Below, piece by piece: positions 33,576-42,106 of a stretch of 64,000 nucleotides of DNA (within the stretch, counting starts at the first letter, position 1; each line of letters opens with the position of its first letter). This stretch comes from JADJLQ01 sp964405735. GTDB lineage: Bacteria; Bacteroidota; Bacteroidia; Chitinophagales; Saprospiraceae. Under the pieces are notes generated by a model. It ran no database searches and had not been told where the DNA came from. It worked only from the letters and a program-made list of their open reading frames with translations. The stretch is from assembly GCA_964405735.1 (NCBI GenBank), contig CAYOPD010000004.1, positions 1 to 64,000 on the forward strand. Reading direction: 5' to 3'. The position numbers were made by a program, and so were the translations under genes.

Positions 33576-34733
33576 TCAAATGCTTCTCTCAACACCCAAT
33601 TCCAGGCCTCTCAATTCCGCCAGCCCCCTCAGCCTGCCAATGGCGCTATAACCCGGATAGGTTTTTTTATGAAGGTCGTCCAGCATTTGGTGCCCGTGGT
33701 CGGGGCGCATGGGGAGTTTGATGTTTCTTCGCCGTTGCAGCAAAACAATTTCCTTCATTACGGCATACATGTCGGTATCGCCGGCCAGGTGGTCCGCTTC
33801 AAAAAAATTGCCTTCCGGATCCCGGGCTGTATTGCGCAGGTGCAGGAAATGGATCCGGTCTCCAAAACGGCGGATCATAGCCACCAGGTCATTGTCAGCC
33901 CTCGCGCCATATGAACCTGTGCAAAAACAAAGTCCGTTGGATGGAGAGGGTACCGCGGCCAGGAGCTCCGAGGCGTCCTGTTCGGTGCACACAATCCTGG
34001 GCAGCCCAAGGACGGGATAGGGCGGATCATCCGGATGGATAGCCATTTTGACCCCACGCTCCTCGGCCACCGGGGTCACCTTCTGCAGGAAATATTTCAG
34101 GTTTTTTTTCAGGGTATCCCGGTCGATGTGTTGATAGGAACGGAGCAATTCCAATACTTCCTCCGGGGTAAAGCCCACGGTGCTTCCCGGCAGGCCCTGG
34201 AGGCAGTTGTCGAAAACCTGCTTCCTCTTTTCTTCACCGGCCTCTTCATACCACTGCCTGGCCCGGGCTATCTGATCTTCCGAATAATCTTTTTCCGCCC
34301 CCGGCCTTTTTAGCATATACAAATCAAAGGCCATGAATGCCAATTTTTCAAAACGAAGAGCCTTGCTCTGATCGGGCATCGGGTATTCGAGGTCGGTCCG
34401 GATCCAGTCAAGCACCGGCATAAAATTATAGGTAATGACTTCGAGTCCTTCAGAAGCTACATTCCGTATGCTGGTTTTATAATTTTCAATATGACGGAGA
34501 TAATCCCCGGAACCTTTTTTGATGTCTTCACTGACCGGCAGGCTTTCTATGACTTTCCAGCTCATGCCAGCATCTTCAATAAGGGCCTTTCGCTTTTTGA
34601 TCTCATCCAGGGTCCAGACTTCCCCAACGGGAACATGGTGGAGGGCAGTCACCACCCCGGTGCAACCGGCCTGCCGGATGTCCCAAAGGCTGACGACATC
34701 GTGGGGACCATACCATCGCATGGTTTGAATCAT
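33576..34733 (-). CDS. uxuA: Mannonate dehydratase
   Basis: About 385 residues, normal length. Dehydrates D-mannonate to 2-keto-3-deoxygluconate in glucuronate breakdown. Seen: WYGPHDVVSLWDIRQAGCTGVVTALHHVPVGEVW at the N-terminus, GVKMAIHPDDPPYPVLGLPRIV (metal-ligand region), FCTGSYGARADNDL, FLHLRNTARDPEGNFFEADHLAGDTDM and PMRPDHGHQM. These match the family well. The start MIQTMRWYG was chosen because the -7 box TATGTTTG (34745-34752) puts transcription start next to it. Confidence 0.94.
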   Translation of the reverse strand: MIQTMRWYGPHDVVSLWDIRQAGCTGVVTALHHVPVGEVWTLDEIKKRKALIEDAGMSWKVIESLPVSEDIKKGSGDYLRHIENYKTSIRNVASEGLEVITYNFMPVLDWIRTDLEYPMPDQSKALRFEKLAFMAFDLYMLKRPGAEKDYSEDQIARARQWYEEAGEEKRKQVFDNCLQGLPGSTVGFTPEEVLELLRSYQHIDRDTLKKNLKYFLQKVTPVAEERGVKMAIHPDDPPYPVLGLPRIVCTEQDASELLAAVPSPSNGLCFCTGSYGARADNDLVAMIRRFGDRIHFLHLRNTARDPEGNFFEADHLAGDTDMYAVMKEIVLLQRRRNIKLPMRPDHGHQMLDDLHKKTYPGYSAIGRLRGLAELRGLELGVERSI

Positions 34734-34744
34734 ACTCATAGATA

Positions 34745-34752
34745 CAAACATA
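34745..34752 (-). promoter_or_regulatory. -7 box of uxuA
   Basis: TATGTTTG on the minus strand fits TAnnTTTG. The expected transcription start falls about 5 bases before ATG 34733. Confidence 0.5.
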
Positions 34753-34810
34753 CATGAATTGATCGGAAAAAAGGCTGTGTTCAAAAACACCTAACTTGGT
34801 ATGGGGCGAA

Positions 34811-35355
34811 ATGAAATCAATGACAAAAACGTTCGGACTCACTCATCTTGCCATAGCGGTGAAAGACATCGGTACAACCCTGGATTTCTACACCCGGGTA
34901 TTCGAAATGGAAGTGATGTATCGCGAAGATAACATGATTCAACTGACCACTCCGGGCAATCATGACATATTGGTTTTTGAAAAAAAAGAGCATGCACCAT
35001 TTGGACAATCCGGGGGTATTGCCCATTTTGGTTTCAGGTTAAAAAAACCGGAGGNNNNNNNNNNNNNNNNNNNNNNNNNNNNNNNNNNNNNNNNNNNNNN
35101 NNNNNNNNNNNNNNNNNNNNNNNNNNNNNNNNNNNNNNNNNNNNNNNNNNNNNNTTTGGACAATCCGGGGGTATTGCCCATTTTGGTTTCAGGTTAAAAA
35201 AACCGGAGGACCTGGAAGAAATTTATAATAAAATCATGGAGTCAGGAGGAGAAATCATGGACAAAGGGGATTTCGTACCAGGCTCGCCCTACCTCTTCTT
35301 CCGGGATCCGGATGGATATCTAATAGAGGTGTGGTATGAACTTCCACCCGGATAA
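34811..35355 (+). CDS. Glyoxalase/VOC-fold protein, interrupted by an assembly gap
   Basis: VOC-family metal-binding protein of 129 residues once the 100 N and one 55-base copy are removed, which restores the frame. Seen: LTHLAIAVKDIGTTLDFYTRVFEMEVMYR (His ligand), NHDILVFEK, GGIAHFGFRLKKPE (His), and YLFFRDPDGYLIEVWYE (Glu). A full metal set His/Glu/His/Glu is plausible. Typical roles are glyoxalase I or dioxygenase; not resolved. Starts at ATG 34811; an in-frame TTG lies 15 bases upstream and ATG 34820 is an alternative. Confidence 0.85.
35055..35154. other. Assembly gap of 100 N with duplicated 55-base flanks
   Basis: Bases 35000-35054 and 35155-35209 are identical over 55 bases, as at the first gap. 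Dropping one copy and the N restores the VOC-protein frame. Confidence 0.93.
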
Positions 35356-35374
35356 TCAAGTCCCCATTTCAATT

Positions 35375-36013
35375 TCATCCCACGTTTAAATCAATATAAA
35401 AAAGATTGTTCTTAACACGCTCATGAGCGGATGGCGTCTCATCTCCATATCCAAAAATCACTGCCAGGTGCACCTTTTCCGTATCGGGGATCTTTAATTT
35501 TGAATACACCTTCGTTCCTTCCACATACTTACCCAGGCCGATCGGACAGGAATCCAGGCCCTTGGATTTAGCCGCCAGCATCATATTCTGCGCACACATG
35601 CCAATGTCCAGGCAGGCCCATTCATTGTCCCTGGGAGCGGAAATAAAAACAACTACGGGGGCTCCGTGGAAAATGGGGTTTTTTGACTTAAGGAAATCAA
35701 TCCCATGCGCTAAATGCAATGAACTGGCCACCGATTTAAGGATATTTTTAAACCCTGATTTTACAATGCCTTTGGCGGAAGCTTTGAGGACTTCCTTTTC
35801 CAATAGGGCGATATCTTCCTTTTTATCCACCACATAAAACCTCCAGGGTTGGCGGTTGATCGCGGAAGGTGCCATGCGGCCCGCGTCCACAATGGCTTCG
35901 ATGCTTTCAGGGCCAGGCTTTTGGTTTTTGTATTTCCGGACTGCCCGCCGCTCATAAATGATCTTAAAGACCTCATTACCCGCCATCGCGATTCCGGTTT
36001 CAGTATTTTTCAT
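35375..36013 (-). CDS. Nitroreductase-family flavoprotein
   Basis: 212 residues. FMN-binding pattern: IIYERRAVRKYKNQKPG at the N-terminus, GRMAPSAINRQPWRFYVV (about 50-67), CLDIGMCAQNMMLAAKSKGLDSCPIGLG (about 134-160) and HLAVIFGYGDETP near the end. It reduces nitro or enone compounds with NAD(P)H; the substrate is unknown. Convergent with the VOC gene, stops 19 bases apart. Confidence 0.88.
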   Translation of the reverse strand: MKNTETGIAMAGNEVFKIIYERRAVRKYKNQKPGPESIEAIVDAGRMAPSAINRQPWRFYVVDKKEDIALLEKEVLKASAKGIVKSGFKNILKSVASSLHLAHGIDFLKSKNPIFHGAPVVVFISAPRDNEWACLDIGMCAQNMMLAAKSKGLDSCPIGLGKYVEGTKVYSKLKIPDTEKVHLAVIFGYGDETPSAHERVKNNLFYIDLNVG

Positions 36014-36130
36014 GGGTTGTTTTTAAATGGATAAAATATTAAATATCAATTTAATTGGAATCCCGGTTATGGATCATGATTTGGATCAGGACTTATGCTA
36101 ACCGGATGGAAATACCGGGAAGGACCATTT

Positions 36131-37159
36131 TCAGACCTTGTTTTGCAGAGCAAACTCCTTCTGATAAATTTTAACCAGCAGGAAAAAATAGGCGATCAGC
36201 AAGGGCCCAAAGACGAGGCCCGGTAAGCCAAACCACTGAAGCCCGATGATGACACCCAATATAGTGATCACCGGGTGCACGTTGGCAAACCAGCGGGCAA
36301 AGACCAGCCTGAAAAAATTATCCGTAAGGGAAATGATCAGCGTGCCATAAAGCAAGATGCCGATGCCTTGCCAGGATTCTGCGGTAGCCAGCATGATGAT
36401 GCCGGCCGGCGCCCAGATCAGGCCCGCACCCACCACGGGCAGTACCCCGGAGCAACCCGTAAGCACTCCCCAGAAAAGCGGGTCCTTCATGCCAAACAAC
36501 CAGAATCCAAAAGTGGATACAATGCCCTGAGCCAGGGCGATCATTGGGACGGCTATGGCATTTGCCTTAGTCATGTCATCCAGTTCCTGGGTGAGTAGCT
36601 GGATGCCTTCCGGGGTAAAAGGAAGGTATCGTGACAAAACCGGTTCAATATACCCTGTATTCACCAGAAGATAATAAAGGAGAAAGTACATCATCAGCAG
36701 GCTTCCCAGCGCCAGAATAGAGGTATTGAGGATGGCCGGAATAGAATCGGCCAGCCCCCGGATATATTCCACCAGGGTATCGCTGCTGAAAATCTGCCGG
36801 TCAAAAAACCTGTTGATTTTTACAATTAGGGTGTTGAAACCCTGCATCAGGTCCTGTGGATTGCTCAGGGTGGTTTGCAACTGGCCAATCAATAAATAAA
36901 TCAGCCCAAATAGGGGAATAATAATCAACAAAAAGGAAATAAAAATGATCAGGGTGGCCGCGACCCATCTTTTCCAGCGATAGATGGTGATCAGTCTTTT
37001 CATGAACTTCCTGAACAACACATAAAATATAAGTGCACCGAGAAACGAAACGATAAATTCATTCAAGCTGTACAGGAGAAATCCCAACAGGGCCAGGATC
37101 ATGCCGATCACTGCGATTTGCCGGCTTTTACCGGGATACAAACTGGATGAATCGGGCAT
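36131..37159 (-). CDS. AI-2E family transporter (PerM type)
   Basis: 342 residues with about eight membrane segments. Seen: FIVSFLGALIFYVLFRKFMKRL (after helix 2), a central amphipathic stretch about 95-140, and LFWGVLTGCSGVLPVVGAGLIWAPAGIIML (the family core motif, about 225-255), then ITILGVIIGLQWFGLPGLVFGPLLIAYFF. AI-2E proteins move autoinducer-2 or Na+/H+; substrate unknown. It has its own -7 box at 37194-37201, so it is probably not part of the hydrogenase operon that ends 60 bases upstream. Confidence 0.88.
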   Translation of the reverse strand: MPDSSSLYPGKSRQIAVIGMILALLGFLLYSLNEFIVSFLGALIFYVLFRKFMKRLITIYRWKRWVAATLIIFISFLLIIIPLFGLIYLLIGQLQTTLSNPQDLMQGFNTLIVKINRFFDRQIFSSDTLVEYIRGLADSIPAILNTSILALGSLLMMYFLLYYLLVNTGYIEPVLSRYLPFTPEGIQLLTQELDDMTKANAIAVPMIALAQGIVSTFGFWLFGMKDPLFWGVLTGCSGVLPVVGAGLIWAPAGIIMLATAESWQGIGILLYGTLIISLTDNFFRLVFARWFANVHPVITILGVIIGLQWFGLPGLVFGPLLIAYFFLLVKIYQKEFALQNKV

Positions 37160-37193
37160 GAATGGATCTACATTTAATCAAACCAAATTTATG

Positions 37194-37201
37194 ATTTTAA
37201 A
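37194..37201 (-). promoter_or_regulatory. -7 box of the AI-2E transporter gene
   Basis: TAAATTTG on the minus strand matches TAnnTTTG and lies 34 bases before the ATG, just downstream of the hydrogenase protease stop codon. Confidence 0.45.
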
Positions 37202-37219
37202 ACAGAATGGTCATCCGGT

Positions 37220-37732
37220 TCAGAGCAGGTTTGAGTCCAGCAGAACGGTTGTCTTTTCTTCAGAAGAAAGTTGAATTACCAGGTGATCGATCTTTTCCAA
37301 TAAATCCGGCATGACCTTTTCGATTTCCGGGCTGAGGGTGATGCCCTGCTGCTGAATGCTTTTAATGCTCACCGTAAATAAATGAATGTCGGGCATTTTA
37401 CCCAGGAGTTGCAGGGCACTCACCATATCCTTCAACCCAATGTCGTGGGTGCTCATGGCATTGGGAAAATCATCCGTAAACCGGGGCCGGATCAGCCGGA
37501 TGGTCCCGGGCGAATGATGGTCCAGGGTGGCATCCACCAGGATGATGGTTTCATAACTCTCCAGGTAACCCAGCAGGTGAAACCCACCTGTGCCCCCGTC
37601 CAGGACCTCAATGCCCGGAGGCCGGCTTCCTGTCTCCAGCCTCCGGGCGGCATGGACTCCGACCCCTTCATCTCCCATGAGGTAATTCCCTATGCCCAGG
37701 ATTAAAATACGGTTTAAGGCCATTTTTTTCAT
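37220..37732 (-). CDS. hyaD: Hydrogenase maturation endopeptidase
   Basis: 170 residues, HyaD/HybD family (M52). It cuts the C-terminal tail of the large subunit after NiFe insertion. Seen: ILGIGNYLMGDEGVGVHAA (Ni-sensing Glu/Asp in GDEGVG, about 20), ETIILVDATLDH (Asp near 63) and MSTHDIGLKDMVSALQL (His near 93). All three metal ligands are present. Last gene of the structural operon; six bases separate it from the cytochrome gene. Confidence 0.94.
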   Translation of the reverse strand: MKKMALNRILILGIGNYLMGDEGVGVHAARRLETGSRPPGIEVLDGGTGGFHLLGYLESYETIILVDATLDHHSPGTIRLIRPRFTDDFPNAMSTHDIGLKDMVSALQLLGKMPDIHLFTVSIKSIQQQGITLSPEIEKVMPDLLEKIDHLVIQLSSEEKTTVLLDSNLL

Positions 37733-37738
37733 AACCCT

Positions 37739-38461
37739 CTATTCCGGGTTTGGGGTCTGCGGGTGCTCCTTTTCAAATACCTCTTCCTCAATAAATTTCC
37801 ATCCTCCTCCCATGCTGCTGATCTCCCCACGGCCTTCTATATAATCGTGATAAAACACCAGGTAAATATGGATCACCACGAAAAGAATAAAAAACCACAT
37901 GGCCCAATGATGGATCTGCCGGGTCAGAATATCTCCTCCAAACAAAGCGGGTACCCAGGCAAAAAGTTGCGGGAACCACCAGTCGCTCATGGCGGCATAA
38001 AGGCCAAAGCCGGTAAGGCATTGTACCAAAAAAAGAATAAAGGTGAGGAAATAGGTGAAGCCGGCAAGCGCATTGTGCCCGATGCTCACATGTTCCCTGT
38101 CCTTCATCATCAGGACATCCATTTTGATCACGGTCCACATTTCTTTAAAAAACTTACCGGATACCGGGACAAATTGTTTCCAGTTGGCGAATTTATTCCC
38201 CGCAAAACCCCAATAAATCCGGGCCAGGAAGTTGAAGAAAAATAAATAAGCGGATCCAAAATGAATATATCGGATCCAGCCCATGGTGAACTTACCGGTG
38301 GCCTCCTGCTGGCTCTGAAGCGCCAAAGGATCAGCAATATAAAACCCGGTCGCAACCAGAGCCACCATGACCAGCGCATTCAACCAGTGATAAAACCGCA
38401 CCGGCAATTCCCATACATAAACCCGGCGAAGTCTTTGAACATCCATAACCTTAGGTTCCAT
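37739..38461 (-). CDS. hyaC: Ni/Fe-hydrogenase cytochrome b subunit
   Basis: 240 residues with four membrane segments. Anchors the hydrogenase heterodimer and passes electrons to quinone. Haem His candidates are in RFYHWLNALVMVALVATGFY (about 22), IRYIHFGSAYLFFFNF (about 68), SIGHNALAGFTYFL and RQIHHWAMWFFILFVVIHIYLVFYHDYIEGR (about 185-215). Fits the HyaC/HupZ family. Follows the large subunit by 15 bases. Confidence 0.94.
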   Translation of the reverse strand: MEPKVMDVQRLRRVYVWELPVRFYHWLNALVMVALVATGFYIADPLALQSQQEATGKFTMGWIRYIHFGSAYLFFFNFLARIYWGFAGNKFANWKQFVPVSGKFFKEMWTVIKMDVLMMKDREHVSIGHNALAGFTYFLTFILFLVQCLTGFGLYAAMSDWWFPQLFAWVPALFGGDILTRQIHHWAMWFFILFVVIHIYLVFYHDYIEGRGEISSMGGGWKFIEEEVFEKEHPQTPNPE

Positions 38462-38476
38462 AATTTCGGTTTAAAA

Positions 38477-40204
38477 TTATTCGCCGCCCACCACGCTGAT
38501 CCGGCTGATGTGTTTTCCCTCTTCATCATATAGGTGAACACTGCAAGCCATACAGGGGTCAAAACTGTGGACGGTTCTTAATATTTCAAGCGGTTGTTTT
38601 TCATCCGCCACCGGAGTATTCAACAGAGCGGATTCATAAGCGGACAACTGTCCTTTGCCATCCCGGGGAGAGGCATTCCAGGTCGTCGGAACCACCAATT
38701 GATAGTTGGCTATCTTCTGATCTTCGATATTGATCCAGTGGGCCAGGGCCCCGCGGGGGGCTTCTGAATATCCCACTCCAAGAGCCGTTTTAGGCCAGGT
38801 AGCCGGATCAAACTTGCCCATCTCGGCCATCCGGGTATCTCCGTTTTTAATATTGGCGATCAATTGATCATAAAATTCAAGCCCCCATTGGGCGATCAAT
38901 ACACTCTCCAGTCCACGGGCAGCCGTCCTGCCCAGGGTGGAAAACAAAGCCGTCACCGGAACATTCAGATCAGTCAGCGCTTTATCCACTACCGCTTTAA
39001 AATCCTCCCTCCCCCTGGCATAACCTACCAAAACCCGGGCCAGAGGGCCGACTTCCATCGCATGCCCGTTCCACCTCGGTGTTTTGAGGTAACTGTATTC
39101 TTTGGTGGTGTCCAGGTGTTCAAAGGGTGGTTTCGGTCCGTTATATTTGACCTTGCTTTCTCCTTTCCAGGGGTGAAGGCCATTGACTTTCCCACCGCTG
39201 TATTCATACCAGGAATTGGTCACAAACTCCTGCACTTCCTCATCCTTGCGAAGGTCGACCTCATATAATTTACTGATGTCCCTGTGCAGGATGGCTCCGG
39301 CTGGAAACTTAAAGGAAGTAGTATCCCGGTATCCGTTCGTGGGCAGGTCTCCGTACACGAGGTAGTTTCCAAGCCCGCCCCCGATCGCGCCCCAATCCTT
39401 GTAAAAAGAAGCTATGGCCATCAGGTCAGGTACATAAACCTGCTCGACAAATTCCTTTGCATCCTGCAGCAATTGCCCGACGAGGGCAAGGCGTTCGGCA
39501 TTGATCCCGCTGACATCGTCGATTCCAATGGCGCAGGCCATGCCACCCACCAGGTAATTCGGGTGCGGGTTTTTCCCACCGAAAATGGCGTGAATTTTTA
39601 CAATTTCTTTCTGCCACTCCAGGGCTTCCAGGTAATGCGCAAGCCCGATGAGATTCACTTCGGCAGGCAGTTTATAAGCCGGATGGCCCCAATAGCCATT
39701 GGCAAAAATTCCGAGTTGGCCGCTTTCAACAAATTTTTTAATCCGGGTCTGAATATCACTGAAATAACCGGGAGAACTTTTGGGCCAGTGGGAAATGCTC
39801 TGAGCCAATTCGGATGTTTTTTGGGGATCCGCTTTTAAGGCATTGACTACATCCACCCAGTCCATGGCGTGCAGATGGTAGAAGTGTACCACATGATCAT
39901 GCATGTACTGGGTGCAAAACATGATGTTCCGCACCATCTCGGCGTTGGGCGGTACGACGATATCGAGAGCGTCTTCCACTGCCCTCACGGACGTCAGCGA
40001 ATGGACAGAGGTGCAAACCCCGCAAACCCTGCCCACAAAGGCCCAGGCATCTTTCGGGTCCCTTCCCCTTAGGATCTCTTCCAACAGGCGCACCATGGTG
40101 CCGCTGCTGAAAGCGTCTTTTATTTTTCCGTTTTCGATATCTGCTTCGATCCGGAGATGACCTTCAATCCGTGTGATCGGGTCAACAACGATTCTTGTAC
40201 TCAT
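38477..40204 (-). CDS. hyaB: [NiFe] uptake hydrogenase large subunit
   Basis: 575 residues. Binds the NiFe(CN)2CO site and splits H2. N-terminal Cys pair in GRVCGVCTSVHS (about 58-64), C-terminal pair in SFDPCMACSVH (about 548-557), followed by an 18-residue tail to be cleaved by HyaD. The EGHLRIE motif with Glu is near 14. L1 and L2 patterns fit group 1 membrane-bound uptake enzymes. Sits 23 bases after the small subunit gene. Confidence 0.97.
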   Translation of the reverse strand: MSTRIVVDPITRIEGHLRIEADIENGKIKDAFSSGTMVRLLEEILRGRDPKDAWAFVGRVCGVCTSVHSLTSVRAVEDALDIVVPPNAEMVRNIMFCTQYMHDHVVHFYHLHAMDWVDVVNALKADPQKTSELAQSISHWPKSSPGYFSDIQTRIKKFVESGQLGIFANGYWGHPAYKLPAEVNLIGLAHYLEALEWQKEIVKIHAIFGGKNPHPNYLVGGMACAIGIDDVSGINAERLALVGQLLQDAKEFVEQVYVPDLMAIASFYKDWGAIGGGLGNYLVYGDLPTNGYRDTTSFKFPAGAILHRDISKLYEVDLRKDEEVQEFVTNSWYEYSGGKVNGLHPWKGESKVKYNGPKPPFEHLDTTKEYSYLKTPRWNGHAMEVGPLARVLVGYARGREDFKAVVDKALTDLNVPVTALFSTLGRTAARGLESVLIAQWGLEFYDQLIANIKNGDTRMAEMGKFDPATWPKTALGVGYSEAPRGALAHWINIEDQKIANYQLVVPTTWNASPRDGKGQLSAYESALLNTPVADEKQPLEILRTVHSFDPCMACSVHLYDEEGKHISRISVVGGE

Positions 40205-40227
40205 ACGATTATTCTTGTGATTAACGA

Positions 40228-41358
40228 TTAGGATTCAAATTCCTTTTCACTTGCCTTTCCTTCCTGCACCTTTTCCGAAATGAGCTTATGCTTGCGGACA
40301 TTCGTTGCGATGGCATGGGCGGCAATACCCACTCCGGTCGCAGCCAGGGCCACCTTTCCAAGGGTATCGGCATTCGCCTCAATGCCAAATCCCGCAAAAG
40401 CGGACGCTCGTTCATAGAACCGGCCATTGTCCCAGAAGTTCTCTTCACTGCAACCGATACAACCATGTCCTGCCTGAATGGGAAAGCTGGTACCGCCGTT
40501 CCATCTCATCACCCCGCATGCATTATAGGTGGACGGGCCTTTGCAACCCACTTTATAAAGACAATACCCTTTTTTGGCATTTTCATCATCGAAGGATTCC
40601 ACAAACAAACCGGCATCGTAATAGGCCCTCCGGTAACAACTGTCATGGACCCTTTTGCTGTAAAAGGCTTTCGGCCTGCCCAAACGGTCCAGTTCCGGAA
40701 TTTTTCCAAAGGTGACCAAATGGACGATGACGCCGGCCATGACTTCACCGATCGGGGGACAACCCGGTACTTTGATCAGGGGAACCCCTTTCAGCAATTT
40801 GTGGATGGGCGTGGCGTTCGTCGGATTTGGCCGGGCTGCCTGGACACAACCGTTGCTGGCGCAACTGCCCCAGGCGATCACGGCTTTGGCTCCTGCTGCT
40901 GCTTCCTCCAGGATCTGGAGGGAGGTTTTCCCGCCAATCATGCAATAAACCCCGTCGGCCCCGGTAGGAACGGAACCTTCCACACAAAGGATGTATTCGC
41001 CTTTGTATTTTTCCATGGTATGTTTCATCGCTTCCTCAGCCTGGACCCCCGATGCGGCCATCAGGGTTTCCGTGTAATCAAGGGAAATTTTGTCCAGGAG
41101 GATATCGGCAACAATAGGATGCGAAGACCGGATAAAACTTTCACTGCAACAGGTGCATTCCTGAAAATGCAACCAGATCACCGGTACCCGCGATTTGGTT
41201 TCCAAAGCATGGACCACCTGGCCAATGGCCGAATTTTCAAGTCCCATAAAAGCGGCCATCGTGGTGACAAAAGCCATAAACTCCCTGCGGGAATACCCTT
41301 TTCTTTCAACCTCTTCGTAATAAGTAGGCTGAACAGTTGGTAAATTATCGTGAATCAT
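40228..41358 (-). CDS. hyaA: [NiFe] hydrogenase small subunit, oxygen-tolerant type
   Basis: About 376 residues. Tat motif SRREFMAFV near residue 24. FeS relay Cys: ECTCCSESF (the second Cys in CTCC replaces the Gly of standard enzymes) and GSCASNGCVQAARPNP (an extra Cys at the equivalent of position 120). These two supernumerary Cys mark the six-Cys proximal [4Fe-3S] cluster of oxygen-tolerant enzymes. Medial and distal clusters: HDSCYRRA, GYCLYKVGCKGP, NACGVMRWNGG, GHGCIGCSE. A C-terminal hydrophobic anchor follows. ATG 41358 was chosen; ATG 41388 is an alternative with 10 extra residues. Confidence 0.96.
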   Translation of the reverse strand: MIHDNLPTVQPTYYEEVERKGYSRREFMAFVTTMAAFMGLENSAIGQVVHALETKSRVPVIWLHFQECTCCSESFIRSSHPIVADILLDKISLDYTETLMAASGVQAEEAMKHTMEKYKGEYILCVEGSVPTGADGVYCMIGGKTSLQILEEAAAGAKAVIAWGSCASNGCVQAARPNPTNATPIHKLLKGVPLIKVPGCPPIGEVMAGVIVHLVTFGKIPELDRLGRPKAFYSKRVHDSCYRRAYYDAGLFVESFDDENAKKGYCLYKVGCKGPSTYNACGVMRWNGGTSFPIQAGHGCIGCSEENFWDNGRFYERASAFAGFGIEANADTLGKVALAATGVGIAAHAIATNVRKHKLISEKVQEGKASEKEFES

Positions 41359-41415
41359 ACGATTGGGTTTAATGTAAAAAGAATGCAAAAACCACAGCCT
41401 AAAATAATTTTAAGC

Positions 41416-41463
41416 AAAGTCACATTTTATGACTTTTATTTGGCTGAATGCTGACCTGGGTCA
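41416..41463. promoter_or_regulatory. Paired palindromes in the hydrogenase/hyp divergent promoter
   Basis: Palindrome 1: AAAGTCA (41416-41422) and TGACTTT (41430-41436). Palindrome 2: TGACCTGGGTCA (41452-41463). Centres are about 31.5 bases apart, close to three helical turns, and all four half-sites contain GTCA/TGAC. A degenerate -7 box TGACTTTG for hyaA overlaps palindrome 1. Likely a two-site regulator region; the regulator is unknown. Confidence 0.5.
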
Positions 41464-41516
41464 TATAACCAGCCCTTCATTTCGCTAATTTTTGTTATTT
41501 AATAAAATAGGGTTGT

Positions 41517-41732
41517 ATGAAAAAATTCATTAATTCGGCATTTATCTTTTTGATGCTTTTCCTGCCTTTAAGCGGCTGGGCTCATCCTGGCCACGGTGAA
41601 TCGGATGGATTCACGCTTATTCATTATTTCCGTGAACCCTTGCACGCGGTGGTATCTCTGGGCATACTGGCTGCGCTATTCGTTTCCCTTATCCGCTGGA
41701 GCAGGAACAAAGCGCAGCAGGAAAGATTCTGA
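41517..41732 (+). CDS. Small His-rich membrane protein leading the hyp operon
   Basis: 71 residues. Signal peptide (1-22, ending SGWA), then HPGHGESDG on the outer side, one membrane helix (about 44-62) and a short basic tail. The start AHPGHG recalls HupE/UreJ nickel-permease N-termini, but the rest of such a permease (five more helices) is missing. It is two bases from hypA, so it is cotranscribed. It may assist nickel entry or assembly of the membrane complex; role unknown. Confidence 0.75.
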   Translation: MKKFINSAFIFLMLFLPLSGWAHPGHGESDGFTLIHYFREPLHAVVSLGILAALFVSLIRWSRNKAQQERF

Positions 41733-41734
41733 CC

Positions 41735-42076
41735 ATGCATGAACTCTCCATTGTCATGGGCATCCTCGATATCGCGGAGGAATATGTCGGGAAAACAAAA
41801 TCCCCGGGGGTGGAAGAAATTGAACTCGATATGGGCTGCCTGACCACCATTGAAATGGAGGCGTTTGAATTTGCCTGGAAGGAGGGAGTGAGGAACACCC
41901 CCTTGCAGGGCGCTGTAAAAAAAATCAACAGGATCAAAGGAAAAGCAAGGTGTATGGACTGCGAAAAGAAGTTTTATATTGAAAACCTGTTTGATCCCTG
42001 TCCGGCATGCGGCGGGCATTTGCTGGATATTCTCGAAGGAAAGGAATTGCGGGTTAAATCACTGGTGCTATCATGA
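41735..42076 (+). CDS. hypA: Hydrogenase nickel-insertion protein HypA
   Basis: 113 residues. N-terminal MHELSIV (Ni ligand His2). Zinc site CMDCEKKFYIENLFDPCPACGGH (Cx2C...Cx2C, about 74-95). Delivers nickel with HypB to the large subunit. Starts two bases after the small His-rich membrane gene. Confidence 0.96.
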   Translation: MHELSIVMGILDIAEEYVGKTKSPGVEEIELDMGCLTTIEMEAFEFAWKEGVRNTPLQGAVKKINRIKGKARCMDCEKKFYIENLFDPCPACGGHLLDILEGKELRVKSLVLS

Positions 42077-42106
42077 ATCCTTTTAAACCCTTAAACCATT
42101 ATTTAT

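Noticed and set aside
40288..41343. 351-residue rightward frame opposite the hydrogenase small subunit
   Set aside because: Antisense shadow; the leftward reading has every FeS-cluster Cys of the hydrogenase.
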